A stretch of 64,000 nt of DNA from Lotus japonicus (GCF_012489685.1 NC_080042.1:24690150-24754149), one strand, 5' to 3'. Positions 18,594 through 29,878 are shown, numbered from the stretch's first letter. Numbers and translations: made by a program. The notes: generated by a model from the letters alone, not told the origin.

Positions 18594-19299
18594 TGTAAGA
18601 CCCAAGATTTTAAGCTTAGGATCAGTGGAAGAGATTTCCATTTACGATTAGGGTTGATGTATTGTGAAGGGAAACCTGAACTAGAGTTTACCAAATGAAA
18701 TAAATTTATGAAGGAGAAAGTTCAGGAAAAGTCAAAGGATTACATCATGATCGATAAAAGTTATAGTACGATCGTTATACGCTTAAACCTAGGTCAGAAA
18801 CCCTAGTATATAGCTAATTTTCACTTTTAGGCACGACGGAAGTTAATTCCAAAAATCTTCAGAGAAATGTTAGAACTTCTCTTTTTCCATATATCACCAT
18901 CATTTCGAGGCGAAACTCTAGGATCTACGAACGTCCGATTCCAATCATCGGAAGTTTGCCGAAACCGAATCCCTGGTATTTCAAAACCCTAGAATTTCTC
19001 GACAATGAAGACTTTATCTATTCAGAGCTTCAAATGAATATTCTACACGCGTACACCCATTTCTCTTGATGATTTCAATCTTTCTTCAGAAGGAAGTTTT
19101 CCATTCCGACATTCGATGCAAAAAGCAACTTATCGGGTAAAATAGTTTTATACCGATTATGCATTAGTCGCTAAAAATACAAGGAGGCTTCATTTTAGTT
19201 TTGGAATTCTTTCGCCAAAACCTATCTTAGAATTCATGGAGAATGACGCCGGAAAAATCAGAATCGCGAAACTTTCATTTTCCCGCGATTTGCCATCTT

Positions 19300-19308
19300 C
19301 TATATATA
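19300..19308 (+). promoter_or_regulatory. TATA box of LTR_B
   Basis: CTATATATAGC, ~710 bp into the LTR. It is repeated at the same place in LTR_C (45952-45960), LTR_D (51622-51630) and LTR_E (57292-57300), and in inverted LTR_F. The short ORF across it (19236-19421) cannot be in its transcript. Confidence 0.7.
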
Positions 19309-19962
19309 GCAAGCAAGTGAGAAGAAATCACAAAACTCCACCATTTTCTACCCACCAAGGCCGCGAGTTTGAGAGGAGAGGAGGAGGAGAAGATTTTCTT
19401 CATTTCTTGCTTGATCGTTGATCCGTTAGTTGCTGCTTCAAGGCTTCGAGGTATAGTCGCTAATCCTTACCTCTGATCGCTTTTTCCATAGCTTTTCTGT
19501 AGAGTTTTCTGAGCGGATAGTTTATGGGTTTTTGCAAAACTATCCTGAACCTTTCATTTCTGATTCTAAACCTCTTCCTTATGCGCCCAAGATCACTTCT
19601 GCCGGGTTAGATTTTCCGTTATGTCGCCGGAATTCCGCCGGAATCAATTTTAGCCTTAAATACCCATTTTTGGAGTTTTTGAGGTAAAGCTTCAACCTTT
19701 AGGCTAAAAACTATCGCCTTAGCTTAGTGTTAGTAGGATTAGTTGTCATAAACGTCGTTAGTAACGTCCCTGCAAAATTTGGTTTTTGGGATTTCAGTTT
19801 TGAAATTTCTAAGTTAAAAATCATGGCCAAAATACCCCTTCGACAGTTTTTGATCCGATAATTTTTCCGAGTTCAGAATACCCTTAGTTACGGCTTATGA
19901 AAGCATAGGAACCAAGTTTGATCGAAGAAAAATCGAGCCCCATAATTGCACAAAGTGGCCGA

Positions 19963-21173
19963 TGTAAGATCAAGTTTTGATCTAGTAGTACAACTCTATG
20001 TTTTGATGATTACAAGTTAACCTTTTGATATGAACAATTGTGGTACTCTAACGTGTTTTTCTGAGTGTGCTATTTACAGGCTCTGAACTCAACTCAATCT
20101 CACACAAATCAGAAGCACTGTGTATAAAGAGCAACCCAAGCAACGCTTTCGCATTCACCATGTTCAGTATGAACAGTGGAAAAGCTTCAGAAGTTCTGAA
20201 GTTATACAAACTCTGATGTGGACTCAGTCACTAGAAGCTCTGAAGATCCAGAAAGTCTGATAACCAAGAAACACTGAAGGCTCAGATATTCTGATGGTGT
20301 AGAAGACTCTGAAGATCCAGAAGCTGAATAGTGGAAACTCTGATGTCCAGAAGCAAGATACTCTGAGGACCACGTTCTTCCCTCTGAGTTCAGAATCAGA
20401 AGAAACAATGGTCAGAGGATCTGGGCTTTCCCTCTGACTCTGATCAACCGGCTTCACAAGTTCCAATATGAAGCATTCCCCTGATCAGAAGTCTCCTAGG
20501 TTTAAAGGTCAAGTCGCTATCCAAGTACAAAAGCAACTGTACCTTCCTGACGACCTACCTAACAGTCTCAGACACAGCAGAAGCTGGATTTTCCAGAACT
20601 GCCCTCCAACGGTAGCATTTCCCATGCAACGCTCAACCCTAATCCTTGGAGTATATAAAGAGGCTGAAGACTGAAAAAAGCGGCTAGAAGCATTTACATA
20701 CGCGCAAGACAAACTTAAATTATTCTAAGCTTTCTTTCATCCGAAAATTCATTGAGTTTACTATTAGCTTTTTAGAAGCAAATCTCTTGTAAACAATTCT
20801 TTGATAAACAGTTTGTTTAGTTCCTTTAGGAGATCAAGGTTGATCGGATCCTAGAGAAGACTAAGAGAGTGAATCTTAGTGTGAGCTAAGTCAGTGTAAT
20901 TGTTAGTCACTTGTAGGTTTCAAGTGCAGTTGTAACTCTTACCTGATTAGTGGATTGCCTTCATTCTAAGAAGGAAGAAATCACCTTAACGGGTGGACTG
21001 GAGTAGCTTGAGTGATTTATCAAGTGAACCAGGATAAAATCCTTGTGTGCTTTTCTATCTCTTATCTTTAGCACTTAAGTTCTCGAAAGATTTGACAAAA
21101 TCTTTAAGGTGGAAGTTTTATACTGAAAACGTTATTCAAACCCCCCCCCTTTCTACCGTTTTTCATACCTTCA
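19963..21173 (+). repeat. 5' LTR of SIRE-2
   Basis: 1211 bp, TGTAAGATC...CCTTCA. TATA box TATATAAAG at 20652-20660. Near its 5' part lies an almost perfect palindrome, CTTCAGAAGTTCTGAAG. Confidence 0.95.
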
Positions 21174-21175
21174 AT

Positions 21176-21187
21176 TGGTATCAGAGC
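21176..21187 (+). other. primer binding site of SIRE-2
   Basis: TGGTATCAGAGC, two bases after the LTR; initiator tRNA-Met type. Confidence 0.93.
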
Positions 21188-21245
21188 GCAAGTTCTGATT
21201 ACCACACCTAACAGTGTTCAGTGATCCGGGCCGGTGTGAAAAACA

Positions 21246-22634
21246 ATGGCTGCCACCACCAGTGAAACTCAAAGAGATGGTTACAATGCAAAGCCTCCTA
21301 TGTTCGACGGTCAAAGGTTCGAATATTGGAAAGATAGACTGGAAAGTTTCTTTCTGGGTTTCGATGCAGATCTCTGGGATATTATTGTGGATGGCTACGA
21401 GCGTCCAGTTGATGCAGATGGCAAGAAGATTCCAAGGTCAGAGATGACTGCAGATCAAAAGAAGTTGTACTCACAACATCACAAAGCAAGAGCAATTCTT
21501 CTAAGTGCTATTTCCTATGAAGAGTACCAGAAGATTACAGATCGTGAGTTTGCGAAAGGCATTTTCGAATCTCTGAAGATGTCTCATGAAGGAAACAAGA
21601 AAGTCAAAGAGTCAAAGGCATTGTCTTTGATCCAAAAGTATGAATCCTTCATCATGGAGCCAAATGAGTCCATTGAAGAAATGTTCTCCAGATTTCAGTT
21701 GCTTGTAGCTGGCATACGACCTCTCAACAAGAGCTACACAACAAAAGATCATGTCATAAGGGTCATCAGGTGTCTTCCTGAAAGTTGGATGCCTTTAGTG
21801 ACTTCAATAGAGCTCACGAGAGACGTTGAGAATATGAGTTTAGAAGAACTCATCAGCATTTTGAAATGCCATGAGCTGAAGCGCTCAGAGATGCAAGATC
21901 TAAGGAAAAAGTCCATAGCCTTGAAGTCTAAATCTGAAAAGGTTAAGGTTGAGAAGTCAAAAGCTCTTCAAGCTGAAGAAGAGGAATCTGAAGAAGCATC
22001 AGAAGATTCTGATGAAGATGAGCTGACTCTGATCTCCAAGAGACTCAATCGCATCTGGAAGCACAGGCAGAGCAAATACAAAGGCTCTGGAAAGGCAAGA
22101 GGAAAGTCTGAATCCTCAGGTCAGAAGAAGTCCTCACTTAAGGAAGTCACATGCTTTGAGTGCAAAGAATCAGGGCACTACAAAAGTGACTGTCCAAAAT
22201 TGAAGAAGGACAAGAAGCAAAAGAAGCACTTCAAGACAAAGAAGAGTCTGATGGTGACATTTGATGAATCAGAGTCAGAGGATGTTGACTCTGATGGTGA
22301 AGTCCAAGGACTCATGGCTATTGTCAAGGACAAGGAAGCAGAGTCAAAGGGAGCTGTTGACTCTGACTCAGAATCAGAAGGAAATCCTAACTCGGACGAT
22401 GAAAATGAGGTATTCGCTTCTTTCTCTACCTCTGAACTGAAACATGCATTGTCTGATATCATGGATAAGTATAACTCCTTATTGTCTAAGCATAAGAAGC
22501 TGAAAAAGAACTTATCTGCTGTTTCCAAGACTCCTTCTGAACATGAGAAAATTATTTCTGATTTGAAAAATGATAATCATGCCTTGAGAGCAATATCCCA
22601 ATCTATTGTGATAACACTGCTGCAATCTCATTGA
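21246..22634 (+). pseudogene. gag: gag of SIRE-2, truncated and joined to pol remnant
   Basis: The first ~446 residues match SIRE-1 gag, including the CCHC knuckle at C303-C316. At 22581-22585 the sequence jumps from the gag coiled-coil region to the RNase H end of pol. The joint has a 3-4 bp CTT/CCTT overlap. Gag then continues out of frame for ~17 codons to a stop at 22632-22634. A gag core plus zinc knuckle could still be made. Confidence 0.9.
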
Positions 22635-22837
22635 GTAAGAATCCTATCTTGCATTCAAGGGCAAAGCACATTGAGGTAAAGTATCACTTTATTAGAGATT
22701 ATGTACAGAAGGGCGTACTTCTTCTGAAGTTTGTTGATACTGACCATCAATGGGCAGATATCTTTACAAAGCCCTTAGCAGAGGATAGATTTAATTTTAT
22801 TCTGAAAAATCTGAACATGGACTTTTGTCCAGAGTGA
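22586..22837 (+). pseudogene. pol C-terminal remnant of SIRE-2 (RNase H end)
   Basis: 84 codons in the pol frame: the last RNase H segment with [14 protein letters not shown] and [16 protein letters not shown], ending DFCPE and a stop. It has no start of its own; it is the right side of the 3.3-kb deletion. Confidence 0.9.
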
Positions 22838-23280
22838 TGATGGATCAGAACCTCTGACTATGATACTTCTTGATCAGAAGATGTCTAGTCTAGAAGGTAA
22901 CTCAATCAGAGTGTGTGTACCCACTGGTACTGACTCTGAAGCTGAGACAACAACACGTGTGTCAGTATTTCTGATGCATAGTTCCTTGTGCCCGTGTGAC
23001 AGTCTGTTATGATTGCGTGTAGATGTGCTTCTCTCCTGTGTGTGATTTGTGTATTTACTGTTATTATCTATCTTTAATTTTCAACCGTTGATCTTAAAGT
23101 GCTTTTTGAATCAACAACGGTTATTTGTCAAAACCCACTATACACACACGATCTCGTTCACTTCCGGTTTTTACTCTCTTTCTCTCTGCTTTTCAAAACT
23201 GCTTATCCTCGACTTCTCTCTCGATCTCTCTTCATCTTTCAACCTTCATCTTCTACCTTAAACCTTCAACCGCTTCAAAA
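22838..23280 (+). promoter_or_regulatory. pol-ORF3 spacer with candidate ORF3 promoter (SIRE-2)
   Basis: 443 bp. TATA-like CCACTATACACACACG at ~23135-23150 is followed by ~130 nt of CT-rich sequence without an ATG in good context before the ORF3 ATG at 23281. The arrangement is the same in SIRE-1 and SIRE-3. Confidence 0.4.
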
Positions 23281-26175
23281 ATGGTGAGTCAAACCAGAAG
23301 AACTACTGCAGATGCAACCCAGTTCCCTCACATGGTAGTTGGTCTAGCAACGGGTCAAAGGGGTCCTGAGAATCCGACACAAGATCAAGGTCAAGCTCAA
23401 GAGCAGATTCTTCCAATTGCAGAACGGGGCTGTGCCGTTCACTGCGTATTTGCTCCTGAGGAACTTCAAGTCCTGGCAGAATGGAGACTCGACCTCGACA
23501 ACCTGGCTGCAAATGGGTATGATCTTCGTCCTGAAGTCCAAGTTCAAGGTTGGGGAAATTACTTCAACAGACTTCGAGGACCGGTGTATGATAAACTGAT
23601 CAAGGAATTCTGGAAGCACGCCGACTGCGATGATACTCAGGTGGTATCTCATATTCTTGGAAGAAAGATCATCATCACAGAGAAGTCCTTCGTGAACTTG
23701 CTGGGTGCAGACACTGCTTTTGGGTATCGTTTCCAACTCACGGAATCGAAGCTGAAACCCAGCACCAAGGATACAATCAACCAGGCCCTGTACACCACTT
23801 ACAAACCGGGCAAGACGAATTACAAGGTGATGGACCTTCATCCCAAGCTCAGGATCTGGCACAAAATTTTGCTCCACTGCATAAACCAAAGACCAAAGGG
23901 CAGTTCTCCTGACTACATCAACTTCAACCAGAAGGTGATGTTGTTCTTCATCCAAGACCAGAAGAAGATCTGCCTTCCCTACTTCCTGTTCTCCTACTTG
24001 AAGGAATGTATCCGGAAGTCTCGTACCACTGCCTCCATCAAGTCAGCGATCAAGTATATTCCCTTCGGGAGACTCTTGTCTGATCTCTTCATTGAGAGTG
24101 GCCTCGTTCAAGATCTGATAAATGCTGGATGCACAGAGGATCTGACCACCATTGTCAGTGATGTCTTCACGGCAAACTCTCTAAAGAAGATGGGCCTAAT
24201 CAAGAAGAAGATTGCTCCTGCCCATGAAGACACATCTTCTGAGATCAGAAGTAGAAGGATGCCTCTGAATGACTACCCTCTGTGGACTCAGGCAGACAAT
24301 CTTGACGCCATTAGGTGCTATGTTGAAGACCTAAGGGCTCAAGGATTCGAAATTGATCTCGATGACTTCTTCAGCAGATTACCACCAGCTCCAGAGTTTC
24401 CTTCTCCTCCCAAGAAGAAAGTTCAGAGGAAGATGGTCCTAGAAGAATCCTCTGAGGAATCAGATGTCCCTCTGATCAAAAAGAAGAAGGCTGGTCAATC
24501 CAAGAGGAAGCAAGATGAAACCAGCAAGCCTGATGATGATGATGATGATGGTGATAATGAGGATGGTCCTCCTAAGAAGAAGAAGAAGCAGGTCAGAATT
24601 GTGGTGAAGCCTACTCGGGTGGAACCAGCTGCTGAAGTGATCAGAAGGACTGAACCTCCTGCCAGAGTGACAAGATCATCAGCACTTTCAAGTAAGTCTG
24701 CAATTGCTTCTGATGATGATTTGAATTTATTTGATGCACTCCCCATATCTGCCATGCTCAAACACTCTTCAAATCCCCTCACTCCTATTCCTGAATCCCA
24801 ACCAGCTGCACAAACCACCTCTCCACCACATTCCCCAAGGTCTTCGTTCTTTCAACCTTCCCCTACTGAAGCACCTCTCTGGAATTTGCTCCAGAACCAA
24901 CCCTCTAGGTCAGAAGAACCAACCTCTCCCATTACCATTCCATACAACCCATTAACTTCTGAACCCATCATTCATGACCATCCAGAGCCTACCCAAACAG
25001 AACCTGGACCCAGAACCTCTGATCACTCTGTCCCAAGAGCATCAGAACGTCTGGCTCCCAGAACTACTGATACAGACTCTTCCACAGCCTATACACCTGT
25101 ATCCTTCCCAACCAATGTTGCTGACTCTTCTCCCTCCAATAACTCTGAATCCATTAGAAAATTCATGGAGGTCAGAAAAGAAAAGGTGTCTACCTTAGAA
25201 GAGTATTATGTCACTTGTCCAAGCCCTAGGAGATATCCTGGCCCTAGACCTGAACGTCTAGTTGACCCAGATGAACCTATCTTGGCCAATCCTTTACAAG
25301 AGGCAGACCCTTTGGCTCAACAAGCTCACCCTGCCCCTGACCAACAAGAGCCTATTCAACCAGAACCTGAACCAGAACAATCTGTGTCTAACCAATCCTC
25401 GGTTAGATCACCTCATCCTCTGGTTGAAACTTCAGAACCTCACCTTGGAACCTCTGAACCCAATGCTCAAACGTTTAACATTGGCTCTCCACAAGGTGCC
25501 TCTGAAGCTCACAGCAGCAATCACCCAGCCTCTCCTGAAACCAACCTCTCCATAATTCCTTATACTCCCCTCCGACCCACATCTCTCTCTGAGTGCATCA
25601 ATATTTTCTATCATGAAGCCTCCTTGAGGCTACGCAATGTGCACGGTCAGACTGACCTAAGTGAGAATGCTGAACGTGTGGCTGATGAGTGGAACACTCT
25701 GGGCACTTGGCTAGTGGCTCAAGTTCCAATTATGATGCAGCTCCTGCATGCAGAGGGAAGTCAGAGGATTGAGGCTGCAAAGCAAAGGTTTGCTCGGAGG
25801 GTGGCTCTTCATGAACAAGAACAGAGAAATAAGCTTCTTGAAGCTATTGAAGAAGCCAAGAGAAAGAAAGCTCAAGCAGAAGAAGCTGCACGTCAAGCAG
25901 CAGCTCAAGCTGAACAAGCCAGACTAGAGGCAGAACGACTTGAAGCTGAGGCTGAAGCCCTTAGATGCCAAGCACTTGCACCAGTAGTGTTTACTCCTGC
26001 TGCTTCTGCTTCCATTCCAGATCCTCAAGCTGCTCAGAATGTTCCTTCCGGTTCTACTCAGTCCAGCTCATCCAGACTCGACATCATGGAACAGCGTCTT
26101 GACATTCATGAATCCATGCTAATTGAAATGAAGCACATGATGATGGAACTTCTGCGTCGAACTGATAAACCCTAG
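23281..26175 (+). CDS. ORF3 of SIRE-2, intact (964 aa)
   Basis: Full-length third ORF, start MVSQTRRTTADATQF. Residues ~60-310 form the conserved globular domain (CVFAPEELQVLAEWR, LGRKIIITEKSFVNLLGA), similar to the plant transposon protein domain of env-like ORFs. This is followed by Lys-rich and Asp-rich clusters (probable nuclear localisation signals), a long Pro/Ser/Thr/Glu-rich part, a second conserved helical segment (~770-840), a 50-residue Ala/Glu/Arg coiled coil and a short tail ending RRTDKP. No membrane helix or signal peptide is apparent, so an envelope role is not supported by the sequence. An upstream Met (23125) is in frame but lies before the TATA-like box. The function remains unknown. 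Confidence 0.85.
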   Translation: MVSQTRRTTADATQFPHMVVGLATGQRGPENPTQDQGQAQEQILPIAERGCAVHCVFAPEELQVLAEWRLDLDNLAANGYDLRPEVQVQGWGNYFNRLRGPVYDKLIKEFWKHADCDDTQVVSHILGRKIIITEKSFVNLLGADTAFGYRFQLTESKLKPSTKDTINQALYTTYKPGKTNYKVMDLHPKLRIWHKILLHCINQRPKGSSPDYINFNQKVMLFFIQDQKKICLPYFLFSYLKECIRKSRTTASIKSAIKYIPFGRLLSDLFIESGLVQDLINAGCTEDLTTIVSDVFTANSLKKMGLIKKKIAPAHEDTSSEIRSRRMPLNDYPLWTQADNLDAIRCYVEDLRAQGFEIDLDDFFSRLPPAPEFPSPPKKKVQRKMVLEESSEESDVPLIKKKKAGQSKRKQDETSKPDDDDDDGDNEDGPPKKKKKQVRIVVKPTRVEPAAEVIRRTEPPARVTRSSALSSKSAIASDDDLNLFDALPISAMLKHSSNPLTPIPESQPAAQTTSPPHSPRSSFFQPSPTEAPLWNLLQNQPSRSEEPTSPITIPYNPLTSEPIIHDHPEPTQTEPGPRTSDHSVPRASERLAPRTTDTDSSTAYTPVSFPTNVADSSPSNNSESIRKFMEVRKEKVSTLEEYYVTCPSPRRYPGPRPERLVDPDEPILANPLQEADPLAQQAHPAPDQQEPIQPEPEPEQSVSNQSSVRSPHPLVETSEPHLGTSEPNAQTFNIGSPQGASEAHSSNHPASPETNLSIIPYTPLRPTSLSECINIFYHEASLRLRNVHGQTDLSENAERVADEWNTLGTWLVAQVPIMMQLLHAEGSQRIEAAKQRFARRVALHEQEQRNKLLEAIEEAKRKKAQAEEAARQAAAQAEQARLEAERLEAEAEALRCQALAPVVFTPAASASIPDPQAAQNVPSGSTQSSSSRLDIMEQRLDIHESMLIEMKHMMMELLRRTDKP

Positions 26176-26375
26176 TTTTAGGATCTCTTCGTTTTTCTTT
26201 TTTCTTTAACGTTGTTTTATTTTTATTAACTTCTGTTTCTTTTTATTTATTTATTCTACTTTGTTCGTTTGTGATTATCTATGCATATCTATATATATTT
26301 GTGTCACATATGTTTGCAAAAATCTTTTAATTCATAATATCTTTATGTTTACATCATACATTCTTTCCCTAAAGT

Positions 26376-26768
26376 CTAGAATGGAGGATCCCTCCTCATT
26401 TTTCTGCACTCCTGGCGCTGCTCTGACCTATCCTTCTCCAGACGCTCCAGTGCATGCTGGATGTTGCTGAGCCTGTTCTTTAGCTCATCCCTCTCCAGAA
26501 TCTCTTCTGAAGTCTTGAGCTTCTCTTCCAAACTCTCTTTTTCTTCCAGCAGCTTGAGTTCAAGCCGGCTGAGTTCTTGCACCTCCTCAACGAAGGCAAG
26601 AAATTCCCTCACGTCTCTCTCCAACTCTGGACGCAGGTCCTCCTCCAGCAGTGTCCGTGTTAGCTCCGAGATGGTCGTTGTACCCTCTGGATGCCTGATG
26701 TTCAGGAACAAGTCCTCCTCGAAGACCTTCTTCCTCAGCTCTTCTAGTACTACGATGTATGATGCCAT
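26376..26768 (-). CDS. antisense ORF4 of SIRE-2, 130-aa coiled-coil protein
   Basis: Same protein as in SIRE-0 with two residue changes (Leu/Val context in RDVREF, and RRDPPF at the end). It begins MASYIVVLEELRKK and is Glu/Leu/Lys-rich with heptad repeats over ~60-115. It is convergent with ORF3, their stops ~200 bp apart. The element's genomic transcript runs antisense to it, so it needs its own promoter; a TATA box lies ~55 nt upstream. No known domain recognised. Confidence 0.6.
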   Translation of the reverse strand: MASYIVVLEELRKKVFEEDLFLNIRHPEGTTTISELTRTLLEEDLRPELERDVREFLAFVEEVQELSRLELKLLEEKESLEEKLKTSEEILERDELKNRLSNIQHALERLEKDRSEQRQECRKMRRDPPF

Positions 26769-27646
26769 TTTTTTTCTTACTGAAAGTTGTTCGAGGTGTG
26801 AAGCTTACCTCTCTCTCCAACGCTTTATATAGGCTTCACTTTCTCTCTGAAAGTTAATGCTCCTACAGTTTCTCGAGGTTAAGTTCTTGGTAACTGCCCT
26901 TCTCTTTACTCCCTTGACCGGTGATAAACGTTCTTCTCTTGCATTAACTCTTCTATTTATTTCGCCTAACTCTGATTCTTGCATAATTTTCATTTTCTTT
27001 AAACTTAGACCTTCTCTAAGGGGGAGTACCTTGTACTTCAAGCTAAGTTTTTCACACCCCAAGCTTTTTGCTTATGACAAAAAGGGGGAGTACACCCAGT
27101 TTTTGATGTGTAAGATGTGTTAGTGTGATTTATTTTTTTTCTTTTGGAGAATTTAAGAGTTCCACCTTCATGACCATAGATGTGTCACTGGGCAAATACA
27201 AGGAATACATTTCACTTCTTCTGAAGTGATTCTAGTTGACTCTGATACCCAAGACTCTGATACCTTGTCCGTGACTCTGATTACTTATGTTCCTTGTCCG
27301 TGACTCTGATTACTTATGCGCCTTGTCCGTGACTCTGATTACTTATGCGCCTTGTCCGTGACTCTGATTACTTATGCGCTCTGATTACTCGATTTTCATC
27401 TATGTTATAAGTTTTTCACTCTGAACTCTTATATCATTTAGCTCAGAATCTAGACTTTACTAACGTTTTCATCAAGTATTAGATTCAGGGGGAGCTAAGC
27501 TCAGAATCAAGCAGTGACTTGAATTCAGAATGAGCAAGATAAACTATTCACATCAGGATAAGTCTTATTCTATATCTCTAAACTCTGAGTGAATTCAGTT
27601 TAATGTTTAAGAATTGTTCATCAAAAATCTTAGTTTTGTCATCATC
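26769..27646. other. SIRE-2 non-coding region before the 3' LTR
   Basis: ORF4 leader with TATA box (26821-26834, - strand), three extra AAGGGGGAG polypurine tracts (~27019, ~27081, ~27487) and a four-copy 29-bp repeat at 27263-27378. No credible ORF. Confidence 0.6.
27263..27378 (+). repeat. 29-bp tandem repeat, 4 copies (SIRE-2)
   Basis: Units begin CCTTGTCCGTGACTCTGATT at 27263, 27292, 27321 and 27350; same number as in SIRE-0. Confidence 0.9.
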
Positions 27647-27660
27647 AAAAAGGGGGAGAT
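27647..27660 (+). other. terminal polypurine tract of SIRE-2
   Basis: AAAAAGGGGGAGAT abutting the 3' LTR. Confidence 0.88.
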
Positions 27661-28871
27661 TGTAAGATCAAGTTTTGATCTAGTAGTACAACTCTATGTT
27701 TTGATGATTACAAGTTAACCTTTTGATATGAACAATTGTGGTACTCTAACATGTTTTTCTGAGTGTGCTATTTACAGGCTCTGACCTCAACTCAATCTCA
27801 CACAAATCAGAAGCACTGTGTATAAAGAGCAACCCAAGCAACGCTTTCACATTCACCATGTTCAGTATGAACAGTGGAAAAGCTTCAGAAGTTCTGAAGT
27901 TATACAAACTCTGATGTGGACTCAGTCACTAGAAGCTCTGAAGATCCAGAAAGTCTGATAACCAAGAAACACTGAAGGCTACGATATTCTGATGGTGTAG
28001 AAGACTCTGAAGATCCAGAAGCTGAATAGTGGAAACTCTGATGTCCAGAAGCAAGATACTCTGAAGACCACGTTCTTCTCTCTGAGTTCAGAATCAGAAG
28101 AAACAATGGTCAGAGGATCTGGGCTTTCCCTCTGACTCTGATCAACCGGCTTCACAAGTTCCAATATGAAGCATTCCCCTGATCAGAAGTCTCCTAGGTT
28201 TAAAGGTCAAGTCGCTATCCAAGTACAAAAGCAACTGTACCTTCCTAACGACCTACCTAACAGTCTCAGACACAGCAGAAGCTGGATTTTCCAGAACTGC
28301 CCTCCAACGGTAGCATTTCCCATGCAACGCTCAACCCTAATCCTTGGAGTATATAAAGAGGCTGAAGACTGAAAGAAGCGGCTAGAAGCATTTACATACG
28401 CGCAAGACAAACTTAAATTCTTATAAGCTTTCTTTCATCCGAAAATTCATTGAGTTTACTATTAGCTTTTTAGAAGCAAATCTCTTGTAAACAATTCTTT
28501 GATAAACAGTTTGTTTAGTTCCTTTAGGAGATCAAGGTTGATCGGATCCTAGAGAAGACTAAGAGAGTGAATCTTAGTGTGAGCTAAGTCAGTGTAATTG
28601 TTAGTCACTTGTAGGTTTCAAGTGCAGTTGTAACTCTTACCTGATTAGTGGATTGCCTTCATTCTAAGAAGGAAGAAATCACCTTAACGGGTGGACTGGA
28701 GTAGCTTGAGTGATTTATCAAGTGAACCAGGATAAAAGCCTTGTGTTCTTTTCTATCTCTTATCTTTAGCACTTATGTTCTCGAAAGATTTGTCAAAATC
28801 TTTAAGGTGGAAGATTTATACTGAAAACGTTATTCAAACCCCCCCCCTTTCTACCGTTTTTCATACCTTCA
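27661..28871 (+). repeat. 3' LTR of SIRE-2
   Basis: 1211 bp, followed by the target duplication GCCGA at 28872-28876. TATA box at 28350-28358. Confidence 0.95.
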
Positions 28872-29779
28872 GCCGAGCCCTATTAGGGGGGAGGAGGAAA
28901 ATTTCCTTTTCCGAAAAACTTGTCTTTCGCGCTAGATTATCGTACCTTAGAGTATAGATTACTTCGTGTAACCTTAGTAAGTATCGATAGCTTAGTTCTC
29001 GATAGATTCTGATAGTATTTCTGTGACTTTGCTTTAAAGGAACTTTTGAGGAATTTCCTGAGGAGCAACGCTTTGCTTGTGAGGAAGAGTTTGAAGTTCA
29101 CCCTGGAGAATCTACAGGTGAGGGCTTCTCACTGAATCTCTAGTTAATGCTTAGGGTCGATGTTTCGACATTGTTTACTGTTTATGCACTGGAATTGTGT
29201 GTGATTGGAAAATGTTTTCTGAGGCTTCGGCTGACAATGTAGATGATGCATCTACTGAATGTTTTTGATGAGTGAATGACATGCTAAGTGCTAATTGGGT
29301 AATTTAGGATGTGTGGTGCATGCCTTATATGCTAGGTGCTATGTGGTTATTGCTTAAGATATTGACATATGACATGTTGATTGATTATGATGAGCTAATT
29401 CTGCTTTTGCACTATAATCTGAGTTTCTGAACGGTGAGAAAAGCGGGCAGGTCATGCCGATTTTATTTTGAGAGTTTTGAGAAAGCTTGAAAGGACGAAT
29501 GAGATTCGGGCCTTGTTGTGGTGTTGTATGGATCGAGACATTCTCTGGAGTCATTTGGGGATTAGGAGATCCCGAGAACTTATAGGATTCGCGATAAGAC
29601 TAAAAGGATAATTATTTTGTAAAGAAAACTCATAAGACATTAAACAACCTCTAAATCTTTAAGTAATGGTAATAATCTCGGAAGGAAGCTTTGGATGCAA
29701 ATCATAGTTTTGGAAAACGAGAAGTGTCGTCGGATCCCAGCATTGAGAAAGTTGAGGGGCTTCGAGTATGTAGATGTTG

Positions 29780-29878
29780 TGGTGCTGTTGGAGCAGCGTT
29801 TGTTGTTGTGCTGTTGGAGCAGCTATTGTGGTTGTGCTGTTGGAGCAGCTATTGTGGTTGTGCTGTTGGAGCAGCTAT
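29780..29878 (+). repeat. GCTG/CAGC hairpin minisatellite, LTR_B
   Basis: Same four units as in LTR_A at 4000-4098, with a single base difference seen. Confidence 0.85.

Larger units (their letters stand above)
19963..28871 (+). mobile_element. SIRE-2: Sirevirus-like element with pol deleted
   Basis: LTRs of 1211 bp, target duplication GCCGA (19958-19962 and 28872-28876), inserted in the sequence AAAGTGGCCGAGCCC, which is uninterrupted at 46603-46617. About 3.3 kb from late gag to the RNase H end of pol is missing; ORF3 and antisense ORF4 are intact. By eye the LTRs differ at about 16 positions, so this insertion is older than SIRE-1 and SIRE-3. Confidence 0.95.

Noticed and set aside
19236..19421. 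61-aa ORF in LTR_B and its copies in C, D, E
   Set aside because: It spans the TATA box, so most of it would be upstream of transcription.
23125..23280. N-terminal extension of ORF3 (52 residues)
   Set aside because: Poorly conserved between copies and upstream of the likely transcription start; taken as leader.
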